Shown in pieces: positions 8,220 to 15,938 of a stretch of 64,000 nucleotides of DNA. This stretch comes from Actinobacteria bacterium OV320 (GTDB taxonomy: Bacteria; Actinomycetota; Actinomycetes; Streptomycetales; Streptomycetaceae): the NCBI GenBank assembly GCA_001298545.1, contig LJCX01000028.1:62001-126000 (forward strand). Direction: 5' to 3'. Position 1 is the first letter of the stretch. Each line of letters begins with the position of its first letter. A program made the position numbers and the translations under genes. The notes beneath the pieces were generated by a model, which saw only the letters and a program-made list of their open reading frames with translations, did not search any database and had not been told where the DNA came from.

Positions 8220-9881
8220 TCAGCGGCAGCCGCACCCCGCCAGCGCCGTCGCCGCCCGGTCCAGCGCCACTTGGGCGGCCGCCGGATCGGTCGTGCCGGC
8301 GGCCAGGAGGGCGAACGCCAGGAGGCGGCCGTCCTGGTCGACGACCGTGCCGGCGAGGGTGTTCACGCCGGTCAGGGTGCCGGTCTTGGCGCGGACGACG
8401 CCGGCCGCACCCTCGGTGTAGCGGCTGGTGAGGGTGCCGGTGAAACCGGCGACGGGAAGGCCGGTGAGGACGGGGCGCAGATCGGGGCGGCCGACGTCCC
8501 CGGCCTTGACCAGGAGGGCGGTCAGGAGGTTCGCCGTGAGCCGGTCCTCGCGGTCGAGACCGCTGCCGTCCTTGATCCGTACGCCGGTCAACGGCAGTCC
8601 GAGCTTCTTCAGTTGCGCCCGGACGGCCTTGCCCGCGCCGGCGAAGTCGGCGCGGACACCGGTCGCGACGGCGGTCTGGCGGGCGAGGGCCTCGGCGATG
8701 TCGTTGTCGCTGTTCGTCAGCATCCGTTCGACCAGGACGGACAGCGGGGGCGAGGAGACCGTGGCGAGGGTCGTCGCGCGCGTGGTGGCCTTGGACGGTC
8801 CTGGGGACGAGGTCTTGATGCCGGCGGCCTTCAGGAACTCGGCGAACTTGCGGGTCGCGTCGGCCGCCGGGTCGCTCACGCGGGCCGTCGGGCCGCTGGT
8901 GGAGTCGTCGGTGCGGCCCTCGTCGGCGGACAGGGCGGTGACGGCGGCGAGGTTGGGGTTGATCCCGATGGGGTGAACCTGGGTTCCGGCGAACAGCGTC
9001 GTGTCGTACGAGAGCGTCACCTGGGTGAGGCCGCGCTTCTTCAGGGCGGCCGCCGTGGAAGTGGCGAGGGTGCGCAGGTCGGCCCAGCCCGCGGCGTCCG
9101 CGCGGGCCGTGAGGGTGGGGTCGCCGCCGCCGACGAGGACGACTTCCCGGGTGTCGGGTTCCAGCGCGGCGCGGGTGGTGAGGCGGTGCTCGCCGCCCAT
9201 CGCGGAGAGCGCGGCGACCGCGGTGGCGATCTTCGTGGTGGACGCCGGGGTCAGCGCCTCGTCGGCCCCGGAGCCGTACAGCCGCTTGCCGGTGGCCACG
9301 TCGACGACCACGGCGGTCCGCCGGGCGCCGAGGGCAGGATCGCCCAGGAGGGGGTCCAGGACGCCCGAGAGGCCCGTGCCGGTCGGAAGGGCGTCCGGGG
9401 CGGACTTCACGGCGTTGGTGGCGCCGCCGAGGCCCGCGAGGACGGAGGCGGCGCTCGGCGCGGGCCGCGGCGCCCCGGCCGCCGTGTCGGAGGTATCGGA
9501 CGAATCGTCCGTACGGCCGTGATCTGTGCCACCCACCTGTTCCAGGGCGGCGGCCCGGTCCCGCTCGGCCGTACGCTGACCGGTGGAGTCCCAGGGGCCG
9601 GCGGCGGTCACCACACCGGCGGCCAGCGCCAGCCCGGCGGTCGCCGCACCCGCGGTGTACTGCCACGACCTGGTGTTCGGACCGGCCTTCGTGATCCGCT
9701 CGAGCCGCGGCTTCGCCGCCTGTGTGAGCCGTGCGACCTGCGGCTTCGCGGCCGCCGCCACACGTGCGAGACGAGGCCGTACGATCCCTGCGGCCCGTGC
9801 CAGACGCGGTCGAACGGCGTCCGTGACCCGCACCACGTGCGGTCTCACGGCCCGCCAAGGCCTCAGCTCTGGCACGAACAC
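8220..9881 (-). CDS. dacB: D-Ala-D-Ala carboxypeptidase/endopeptidase (PBP4 type, S13)
   Basis: A 553-residue penicillin-binding protein that trims or cuts peptidoglycan peptides outside the membrane. The three active-site motifs are present: STTK at 214-217, SDN in NSDNDIAEALAR, and KTG in RAKTGTLTGVN. A membrane anchor lies at about 76-96. Ahead of it is an unusual cytoplasmic extension made of five 11-residue basic repeats (residues 11-65; see findings). GTG start at 9881 with GGGG upstream. The gene is divergent from ppa. Confidence 0.92.
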   Translation of the reverse strand: MFVPELRPWRAVRPHVVRVTDAVRPRLARAAGIVRPRLARVAAAAKPQVARLTQAAKPRLERITKAGPNTRSWQYTAGAATAGLALAAGVVTAAGPWDSTGQRTAERDRAAALEQVGGTDHGRTDDSSDTSDTAAGAPRPAPSAASVLAGLGGATNAVKSAPDALPTGTGLSGVLDPLLGDPALGARRTAVVVDVATGKRLYGSGADEALTPASTTKIATAVAALSAMGGEHRLTTRAALEPDTREVVLVGGGDPTLTARADAAGWADLRTLATSTAAALKKRGLTQVTLSYDTTLFAGTQVHPIGINPNLAAVTALSADEGRTDDSTSGPTARVSDPAADATRKFAEFLKAAGIKTSSPGPSKATTRATTLATVSSPPLSVLVERMLTNSDNDIAEALARQTAVATGVRADFAGAGKAVRAQLKKLGLPLTGVRIKDGSGLDREDRLTANLLTALLVKAGDVGRPDLRPVLTGLPVAGFTGTLTSRYTEGAAGVVRAKTGTLTGVNTLAGTVVDQDGRLLAFALLAAGTTDPAAAQVALDRAATALAGCGCR

Positions 9882-9960
9882 CAGCCCCTTTCGCGATCAC
9901 ACTGCGGCGTGAGGGACACTTAACCACCAGAACTATGTGCTGATCATGGAGGAGCCACCG

Positions 9961-10452
9961 GTGGAGTTCGACGTCACGATCGAGATCCCGAAGGGTTCGC
10001 GGAACAAGTACGAGGTGGACCACGAGACCGGTCGGATCCGCCTGGACCGTCGACTCTTCACTTCGACCGCTTACCCGACCGACTACGGATTCGTCGAGAA
10101 CACTCTCGGCGAGGACGGTGACCCGCTGGACGCGCTGGTCATCCTGGACGAGCCGACGTTCCCGGGCTGTCTGATCCGCTGCCGCGCGATCGGCATGTTC
10201 CGGATGACCGACGAGGCCGGCGGCGACGACAAGCTGCTGTGCGTCCCGTCGACCGACCCGCGCGTGGAGCACCTGCGGGACATCCACCACGTGTCGGAGT
10301 TCGACCGCCTGGAGATCCAGCACTTCTTCGAGGTCTACAAGGACCTGGAGCCCGGCAAGTCCGTCGAGGGCGCCGACTGGGTGGGCCGCACCGACGCCGA
10401 GGCCGAGATCGAGCGGTCCTACAAGCGTTTCAAGGACCAGGGCGGCCACTGA
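9961..10452 (+). CDS. ppa: Inorganic pyrophosphatase, soluble family I
   Basis: Hydrolyses pyrophosphate to phosphate, pulling biosynthetic reactions forward. The 163-residue product contains the conserved EIPKGSRNKYEVDHETGRI start, the signature DGDPLDALVI with metal-binding aspartates, and YKDLEPGK. The start is a GTG at 9961, where family homology begins (EFDVTIEIPKG), with GGAGGAG just upstream; the open frame extends eight codons further. A membrane-bound pyrophosphatase gene, hppA, lies at the other end of the window. Confidence 0.96.
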   Translation: MEFDVTIEIPKGSRNKYEVDHETGRIRLDRRLFTSTAYPTDYGFVENTLGEDGDPLDALVILDEPTFPGCLIRCRAIGMFRMTDEAGGDDKLLCVPSTDPRVEHLRDIHHVSEFDRLEIQHFFEVYKDLEPGKSVEGADWVGRTDAEAEIERSYKRFKDQGGH

Positions 10453-10472
10453 GGTCCCTGTCGCCTGATGCC

Positions 10473-10510
10473 GCGGAAGGGTCGCACGCGTACGCGTGCG
10501 ACCCTTCCGC
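10473..10510. terminator. Perfect 38-bp palindrome after ppa
   Basis: Two 19-bp arms (10473-10491 and 10492-10510) are exactly complementary with no spacer, so the RNA would form a long GC-rich hairpin. It starts 20 bases after the ppa stop. There is no T-run, as is usual in high-GC actinobacteria. Confidence 0.8.
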
Positions 10511-10566
10511 GCGTCTGTGCGCATACTGAGGCCTTAAGGAAGGTGTCGTTCAGGGAGCGTTGCTGA

Positions 10567-12228
10567 GTGTCGGAGGCGGAGGACCGCAAACCGCAGTCGG
10601 ACGAGGCGAGGAGTGGCTTCGACCCGGAGATCACGTCCGAGTTCGCGATCCCGGCGGGGCTCGCCGTCCCCAGAACCGGCGGTGAACCGGAGACCACGTC
10701 GGAGTTCGCCGTCCCGAGCGGGCTGGACGTGGGTGCGCCCGCCGCCGCGGAGGGCGAGGGATCGGCGTTCAGCCTGCCGAGCACGTACAGCGCCCGGCAG
10801 GCCCCGTCGGCCTTCACGCCGGCCGAGGGCGTGCCGGTGGTGAGTCTGATCAAGGACCTGCCCTGGCAGGACCGGATGCGCACGATGCTGCGGATGCCGG
10901 TGGCCGACCGGCCCGCGCCGGAGCCGGGGCCGAAGGCGGAGGAGGGCGGTCCGGCCGTCCCGCGCGTGCTCGACCTGACGTTGCGTATCGGCGAGCTGCT
11001 GCTCGCGGGCGGGGAGGGCGCCGAGGACGTGGAGGCCGCGATGTTCGCGGTCTGCCGCTCCTACGGGCTCGACCGCTGCGAACCGAACGTCACCTTCACG
11101 CTGCTGTCGATCTCGTACCAGCCGTCCCTGGTGGAGGACCCGGTGACGGCGTCCCGGACGGTCCGCCGCCGGGGCACCGACTACACGCGCCTGGCGGCCG
11201 TCTTCCGGCTCGTGGACGACCTGAGCGACCCGGAGAGCCATCTCTCCCTGGAAGAGGCCTACCGGCGGCTCGCGGAGATGCGCCGCAACCGGCATCCGTA
11301 CCCGGGCTGGGTGCTGACCTCGGCGAGCGGGCTGCTCGCGGGCGCGGCCTCGGTGCTGGTCGGCGGCGACCTGGTCGTGTTCGTGGCGGCGGCGCTCGGC
11401 GCGATGCTCGGTGACCGGCTGGCGTGGCTCTGCGCGGGGCGCGGCCTGCCGGAGTTCTACCAGTTCCTGGTCGCCGCGATGCCGCCGGCCGCGATAGGCA
11501 TCGCGCTGACGCTGGCGCACGTCGAGGTGAAGGCGTCCGCGGTGATCACCGGTGGGCTGTTCGCGCTGCTGCCAGGACGGGCGCTGGTGGCGGGCGTCCA
11601 GGACGGCCTGACCGGTTTCTACATCACCGCGGCCGCGCGTCTGCTGGAGGTCATGTACTTCTTCGTGGGCATCGTGGCGGGCGTACTGGTGATGCTCTAC
11701 GTCGGTGTGCAGCTCGGCGCGCATCTCAATCCCGACGCGGCCCTGGGCATCACCAAGCGGCCGCTGTGGCAGATCGGCGCGTCGATGCTGCTGTCGTTGA
11801 CCTTCGCGGTGCTGCTTCAGCAGGAACGATCCACCGTGCTGGCCGTCACCCTGAACGGCGGTGTGGCGTGGTCGGTGTACGGCGCGATGCACTACGCCGG
11901 GGAGATCTCGCCGGTCGCCTCCACGGCCGTCGCGGCGGGTGTGGTGGGCCTGTTCGGGCAGTTGCTCTCGCGCTACCGCTTCGCTTCCGCCCTGCCGTAC
12001 ACGACCGCCGCGATCGGGCCCCTGCTGCCGGGATCGGCGACCTACTTCGGGCTGCTGGCCATCGCGCAGAACGAGGTGGACGCGGGGCTGGTGTCGATCA
12101 CCAAGGCCGCGGCACTGGCCATGGCCATCGCGATCGGCGTGAACCTCGGGTCCGAGATCTCGCGGCTGTTCCTGCGGATCGGGTCCGCCGAGAAGCGGCG
12201 GGCCGCCAAGCGGACGAGGGGCTTCTGA
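10567..12228 (+). CDS. ThrE-like threonine/serine exporter family membrane protein
   Basis: A 553-residue integral membrane protein. Residues ~140-270 match the cytoplasmic N-domain of the ThrE/DUF1212 family (RIGELLLAGGEGAEDVEAAM, YGLDRCEPNVTFTLLSISY), and about ten hydrophobic segments follow, corresponding to ThrE plus the ThrE_2 half in one chain. Corynebacterium ThrE exports threonine and serine; the same role is inferred here. The first ~110 residues are disordered and hold two copies of a TSEFA[IV]P motif. GTG start at 10567 with GGAG upstream. Its stop is 4 bp from that of the convergent dedA gene. Confidence 0.85.
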   Translation: MSEAEDRKPQSDEARSGFDPEITSEFAIPAGLAVPRTGGEPETTSEFAVPSGLDVGAPAAAEGEGSAFSLPSTYSARQAPSAFTPAEGVPVVSLIKDLPWQDRMRTMLRMPVADRPAPEPGPKAEEGGPAVPRVLDLTLRIGELLLAGGEGAEDVEAAMFAVCRSYGLDRCEPNVTFTLLSISYQPSLVEDPVTASRTVRRRGTDYTRLAAVFRLVDDLSDPESHLSLEEAYRRLAEMRRNRHPYPGWVLTSASGLLAGAASVLVGGDLVVFVAAALGAMLGDRLAWLCAGRGLPEFYQFLVAAMPPAAIGIALTLAHVEVKASAVITGGLFALLPGRALVAGVQDGLTGFYITAAARLLEVMYFFVGIVAGVLVMLYVGVQLGAHLNPDAALGITKRPLWQIGASMLLSLTFAVLLQQERSTVLAVTLNGGVAWSVYGAMHYAGEISPVASTAVAAGVVGLFGQLLSRYRFASALPYTTAAIGPLLPGSATYFGLLAIAQNEVDAGLVSITKAAALAMAIAIGVNLGSEISRLFLRIGSAEKRRAAKRTRGF

Positions 12229-12232
12229 GCCT

Positions 12233-13204
12233 CTAGTAGCCCTGGTTGTCGTAGGGGTACTGGCCGTTCTGCTGCGCGCCGTACGGCTGCTGCTGGGGCT
12301 GCTGGTCGGGCTGCTGCTGCCAGTCCTGGGGGTACTGCTGCTGTTGCGGGTACGCCTGCTGCTGGGGGTACTGCTGCTGACCGTAGTAGTCGGACTGTTC
12401 GGCCTGGCCGTGGTTCTGGCCGTGGTTCTGGCCCTGGTTGCCGTACTGGTACTGCTGGTCGTGCTGGTCGATCCGGCGGAGCTGGGTCGTCGCGTCGTCC
12501 ATGACCGGGGGCTGCTGGTGGGGCTGGTGCTGCTGCCCGGGAGTCTGCGACGGGGTCTGCTGCGGGGTCTGCTGCGGGTTCTTCTTGGCCTTCGAGCGGG
12601 CCCGCAGGAACTCGATGATGATCGGGACCACGGAGACGAGGACGATCAGGATGAGGATCGCTTCGATGTTCTTCTTGACGAAGTCGATGTTGCCCAGCCA
12701 GGAGCCGAGCAGGGTGACGCCCGCGCCCCACAGGACGCCGCCGATGACGTTGAAGACCAGGAAGGAGCGGTACCGCATGCCGCTGACACCGGCGATGATC
12801 GGCGTGAACGTACGCACGATGGGCACGAAGCGGGCCAGGACCAGGGACTTCGGGCCGTACTTCTCGAAGAACTCGTGCGCCTTGGTGACGTTCTCCTGCT
12901 TGAAGAGCCGGGAGTCCGGTCGGTTGAAGAGCGACGGCCCGACCTTCTTGCCGAACATGTAACCCGCCTGGTCGCCCAGGATCGCGGCGACGCAGATCAG
13001 CGCGACCGCGCCCCACAGCGGGAAGTCCAGCTGGTTCGACGTGATCAGCAGGCCGGCGGTGAACAGCAGGGAGTCACCGGGCAGGAAGAACCCGATGAGC
13101 AGGCCGGACTCCGCGAAGACGATGAGCAGCAGGCCCCAGAGACCGAAGTTGTCGAGCAGGTAATTGGGGTCCAGCCAGCTCGGTCCGAGGGCGATCGTCG
13201 TCAC
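12233..13204 (-). CDS. DedA family membrane protein with Q/N/Y-rich tail
   Basis: A 323-residue protein. Residues 1-195 form a DedA/SNARE-associated domain: re-entrant GFFLPGDSLLF, GDQAGYMFGKKVG, and RFVPIVRTFTPIIAG with the conserved arginines, plus hydrophobic segments including one at about 175-192. DedA proteins are implicated in undecaprenyl-phosphate or phospholipid recycling and proton-driven transport. The last ~120 residues are a hydrophilic tail almost wholly of Q, N, P, Y and G. Start ATG is at the end of an upstream gap with no obvious partner gene. Confidence 0.9.
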   Translation of the reverse strand: MTTIALGPSWLDPNYLLDNFGLWGLLLIVFAESGLLIGFFLPGDSLLFTAGLLITSNQLDFPLWGAVALICVAAILGDQAGYMFGKKVGPSLFNRPDSRLFKQENVTKAHEFFEKYGPKSLVLARFVPIVRTFTPIIAGVSGMRYRSFLVFNVIGGVLWGAGVTLLGSWLGNIDFVKKNIEAILILIVLVSVVPIIIEFLRARSKAKKNPQQTPQQTPSQTPGQQHQPHQQPPVMDDATTQLRRIDQHDQQYQYGNQGQNHGQNHGQAEQSDYYGQQQYPQQQAYPQQQQYPQDWQQQPDQQPQQQPYGAQQNGQYPYDNQGY

Positions 13205-13344
13205 GGTTCCGGGCTCCTGATGGGTGGGGGAAGGGCGGCGTCCATGGTGCAGCCGGACAAAGCTATCAACGCAATGTGTCCGCCCCAGGTTCCACGGATG
13301 CCTCCGGGGTGCGCTGTGGGCCCGCTGGGACGAAGCTGTGAGCC

Positions 13345-13710
13345 ATGGGCATCGAAGACTACGGCGGCGGGCAGGGCCCCGAGCCGGACGTACTGGTCGT
13401 CACCACGAACGACGTACCCGGGTTCCGGGTGGAGAAGGTCATCGGCGAGGTCTTCGGGCTGACCGTGCGCTCACGGCACCTGGGCAGCCAGATCGGCGCG
13501 GGCCTCAAGTCGATGATCGGCGGTGAGCTCAAGGGCCTGACGAAGACCCTCGTCGAGACCCGCAACCAGGCCATGGAACGCCTCGTCGAGCAGGCACGCG
13601 CGCGGGGAGCCAACGGCGTGCTGATGTTCCGCTTCGACGTGACGGAGGCGGCGGAGGTGGGCACCGAGGTGTGCGCGTACGGAACCGCGGTGGTGCTGGT
13701 CCGGGAGTAG
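13345..13710 (+). CDS. YbjQ-like (UPF0145) protein
   Basis: A 121-residue protein of the YbjQ/UPF0145 family, sometimes called heavy-metal-binding-domain proteins. It shows VVTTNDVPGFRVEKVIGEVFGLTV, the Gly/Ile-rich SQIGAGLKSMIGGELKG segment, and ARGANGVLMFRFD. These proteins form pentameric rings; their function is not settled. A conserved arginine-rich stretch follows (ETRNQAMERLVEQARARG). The stop codon lies inside a strong hairpin shared with the convergent tipA gene. Confidence 0.88.
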   Translation: MGIEDYGGGQGPEPDVLVVTTNDVPGFRVEKVIGEVFGLTVRSRHLGSQIGAGLKSMIGGELKGLTKTLVETRNQAMERLVEQARARGANGVLMFRFDVTEAAEVGTEVCAYGTAVVLVRE

Positions 13711-13725
13711 CCCCGGACCAGCACC
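13692..13725. terminator. Bidirectional hairpin between ybjQ-like gene and tipA
   Basis: A perfect 14-bp stem (13692-13705 with 13712-13725) with a six-base loop overlaps the stop codon of the plus-strand gene and lies 12 bp beyond the tipA stop. It can serve both convergent transcripts. Confidence 0.75.
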
Positions 13726-13737
13726 CGCAGGGACGCC

Positions 13738-14499
13738 CTACGCCGTCTGCCGGGCCGCGTTCGCCGTGATCGCCTCCTTGAGGTGCTCGGCGAGGCCCGG
13801 GCGCATCGCGTCGTAGAACGCCTTGAAGCGCTCGTCGGAGACGTACATCTCCCCCAGACAGCGGTGCGTCTCGTACGCGCAGTCGTAGAACCACCTGCCG
13901 ATGTGCTGCCGGTGTTCCTCGGCCATGGCCATGGCCGCGTCGCCGGCCGGCGGCTCACCGGCGGCCATCAGACCCGTGTAGCGCTCGCTCCAGTCGTCGA
14001 CCTCGGCCTGGAGACGCTTCCAGTCGTCCTTCGTGTAGCGGGCGGCGCGGCGCTGCGACTCCGCGTAGGCCTCGGTGCCGCCCCAGCGCTGCTCCGCCTC
14101 TTCGGCGTACCGCTCCGGGTCCTTGTCGCCGAAGACCTCGAACCGTTCCTCGGGCGTGAGGTTGATGCCCATCTCGCGTGCCTCCATCGCGTGTTCCACG
14201 GCCGCGGCCATCTTCTGCAGCTGCTCGATCCGGGCGGTCAGCAGTTCGTGCTGCCGGCGCAGATGCGCGCGCGGGTCGGCCGCCGGATCGTCGAGCAGGG
14301 CCGCGACGTCCTCGAGCGGGAAGCCGAGCTCGCGGTAGAACAGGATCCGCTGGAGCCGGTCGAGGTCGGCGTCGTCGTAGCGCCGGTGGCCCGCGTGGCT
14401 GCGCCCGCCGGGAACGAGCAGGCCGATGTCGTCGTAGTGGTGCAGCGTGCGCACCGTGACACCGGCGAATCCGGCGACCTGTCCTACCGAGTAGCTCAC
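13738..14499 (-). CDS. tipA: Thiopeptide-responsive MerR-family activator TipA
   Basis: A 253-residue MerR-type regulator with an N-terminal winged helix (YSVGQVAGFAGVTVRTLHHY), a long dimer helix around 75-109 and a C-terminal TipAS antibiotic-binding domain. The two cysteines known to matter in TipAS fall at the same numbers, C207 and C214. Length equals Streptomyces TipAL. Start is a GTG at 14499 with GAAGGGAG upstream. Met110 (14172) begins MGINLTPEE and is preceded by GGAGG at eight-base spacing, so the short form TipAS can be made from the same mRNA. Known orthologues bind thiostrepton-class thiopeptides covalently and activate their own promoter. Confidence 0.95.
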   Translation of the reverse strand: MSYSVGQVAGFAGVTVRTLHHYDDIGLLVPGGRSHAGHRRYDDADLDRLQRILFYRELGFPLEDVAALLDDPAADPRAHLRRQHELLTARIEQLQKMAAAVEHAMEAREMGINLTPEERFEVFGDKDPERYAEEAEQRWGGTEAYAESQRRAARYTKDDWKRLQAEVDDWSERYTGLMAAGEPPAGDAAMAMAEEHRQHIGRWFYDCAYETHRCLGEMYVSDERFKAFYDAMRPGLAEHLKEAITANAARQTA

Positions 14500-14528
14500 T
14501 TCGTCCGCTCCCTTCTCGTACGCGCTCC

Positions 14529-14559
14529 ACGGTGTGTCCTCACGCCGCGTGAGGTGCAA
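14529..14559 (-). promoter_or_regulatory. tipA promoter and TipA operator
   Basis: The 17-bp inverted repeat CCTCACGCGGCGTGAGG (14538-14554, minus strand) lies between -35 TTGCAC (14554-14559) and -10 CACCGT (14529-14534), 19 bp apart. An over-long 19-bp spacer carrying the operator is the hallmark of MerR-family promoters and matches the known thiostrepton-inducible tipA promoter arrangement, with only the three central bases changed. Confidence 0.88.
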
Positions 14560-14594
14560 GAGGATTCCGCCTCGTCCGCCGCCGCCCGGATGTC

Positions 14595-15908
14595 ATGTCC
14601 GGTTTGCCCGCTTATCGTGAGCCCGTGGCCCAGGACACCGCACAACAGCCGCCCCGCGTTCCGGCGACCCCGGCGCGCACCCTGTTGCCGTCGATCCTGC
14701 CCGCCCTCTTCATCGGCGTGCTGGCGAGCCTGCTGCTCCTGCTGGTGGAGGGGGCGGCGGAGCAACTGCAGGACGTGCTGTGGCAGACACTCCCGGACGC
14801 GCTGGGCGTGGGCCGGTACTCCGTGCTCTGGATGATGGTCGTGCTCACCATGACGGGCGTGCTGGTGGGGCTGGTGGTGTGGAAGGTGCCGGGGCACGCC
14901 GGTCCCGACCCGGCCACGATGGGGCTGGACGCGCGCGTGCTGCCGCCGGTGGTCCTCCCCGGGCTCCTGGTGGCGACCGCGCTGATGCTGGCCGGCGGAC
15001 CCAGCCTCGGCCCGGAGAACCCGATCATCGCCGTGAACGTGGCGGTCGTCTTCTGGCTGGGCCACCGATTGCGGCCACAGGTTCCGGGCGAGGGGTGGGT
15101 GGTGCTCGCGGAGGCGGCGACCATCGGCGCACTGTTCGGTACGCCGGTGGCGGCGGCGCTGCTGATCTCCGAGGCGATGGCGGGACGGCAGACCAAGGGG
15201 CCGCTGTGGGACAGCGTCTTCACACCGCTGGTCGCCGCCGGGGCCGGCGCGATGACGACCACCCTGGTGGACCACCCGAGCTTCGACATGCATCTGCCCC
15301 CGTTCGGACAGCCCGGTTGGGGCGACCTGCTGGCGGCGATGGTGGTCGCGTCGGCGGGCGCGGTGCTCGGCATGTGCGGCGTGTACGCCTTCCCGTACGT
15401 TCACGCAGCCTTCGCGCGGCTGCGGCACCCGATGCTGATCCTCCCGGCCGGCGGAGTCGTGCTGGGGCTGCTGGCGGCCCTGGGCGGCCATTTGACGCTC
15501 TTCAAGGGGCTGGACGAGGCCGCGGAGCTCGCCGCCGACCCCGACGGCTGGACGGCCGGGCAGTTCGCCACGATGACGGTGGTGAAGATGGCCGCGCTGG
15601 TCGTCGCCGCGACCTCCGGATTCCGGGGCGGGCGGATCTTCCCGGCCGTGTTCGTGGGCTCCGCGCTCGGTCTCACCGCCCATGCGCTCGTGCCGGGCGT
15701 CCATCCGGCGGTGGGCGTGGCCACCGGGGTGCTGGGCGTCCTCCTGGCCATCACGCGGCAGGGCTGGGTGAGCCTCTTCGTCGCCGCCGTCCTGGTCGCC
15801 TCGCCGTCGATCATCGCCCTGCTCTGCATCGCCACGCTGCCGGCCTGGCTGCTGGTGACGGGGCGGCCGCAGATGCAGTTGCGCGCGGACGGAACTTCGG
15901 TCCGCTGA
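14595..15908 (+). CDS. ClC-type chloride channel/antiporter
   Basis: A 437-residue membrane protein with about ten or more hydrophobic segments. It retains ClC filter motifs: GGPSLGPENP (counterpart of GREGP, with the gating glutamate) near residue 137-146, GTPVAAALLISE, and GFRGGRIFPAVF near the second half. ClC proteins move chloride, often in exchange for protons. The gene is 30 bp upstream of a glutamate decarboxylase, a pairing expected of acid resistance, where chloride/proton exchange offsets charge. Start could be the ATG at 14595 or a GTG at 14625; neither has a strong ribosome site. Confidence 0.82.
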   Translation: MSGLPAYREPVAQDTAQQPPRVPATPARTLLPSILPALFIGVLASLLLLLVEGAAEQLQDVLWQTLPDALGVGRYSVLWMMVVLTMTGVLVGLVVWKVPGHAGPDPATMGLDARVLPPVVLPGLLVATALMLAGGPSLGPENPIIAVNVAVVFWLGHRLRPQVPGEGWVVLAEAATIGALFGTPVAAALLISEAMAGRQTKGPLWDSVFTPLVAAGAGAMTTTLVDHPSFDMHLPPFGQPGWGDLLAAMVVASAGAVLGMCGVYAFPYVHAAFARLRHPMLILPAGGVVLGLLAALGGHLTLFKGLDEAAELAADPDGWTAGQFATMTVVKMAALVVAATSGFRGGRIFPAVFVGSALGLTAHALVPGVHPAVGVATGVLGVLLAITRQGWVSLFVAAVLVASPSIIALLCIATLPAWLLVTGRPQMQLRADGTSVR

Positions 15909-15938
15909 CACCCGTTCGATCCATCAGGAGGCACTCCC

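Noticed and set aside
6958..10524. A 1188-residue minus-strand open frame over dacB and ppa
   Set aside because: It runs through genes that are certain in other frames and is composed of Arg/Gly/Pro-rich shadow sequence.
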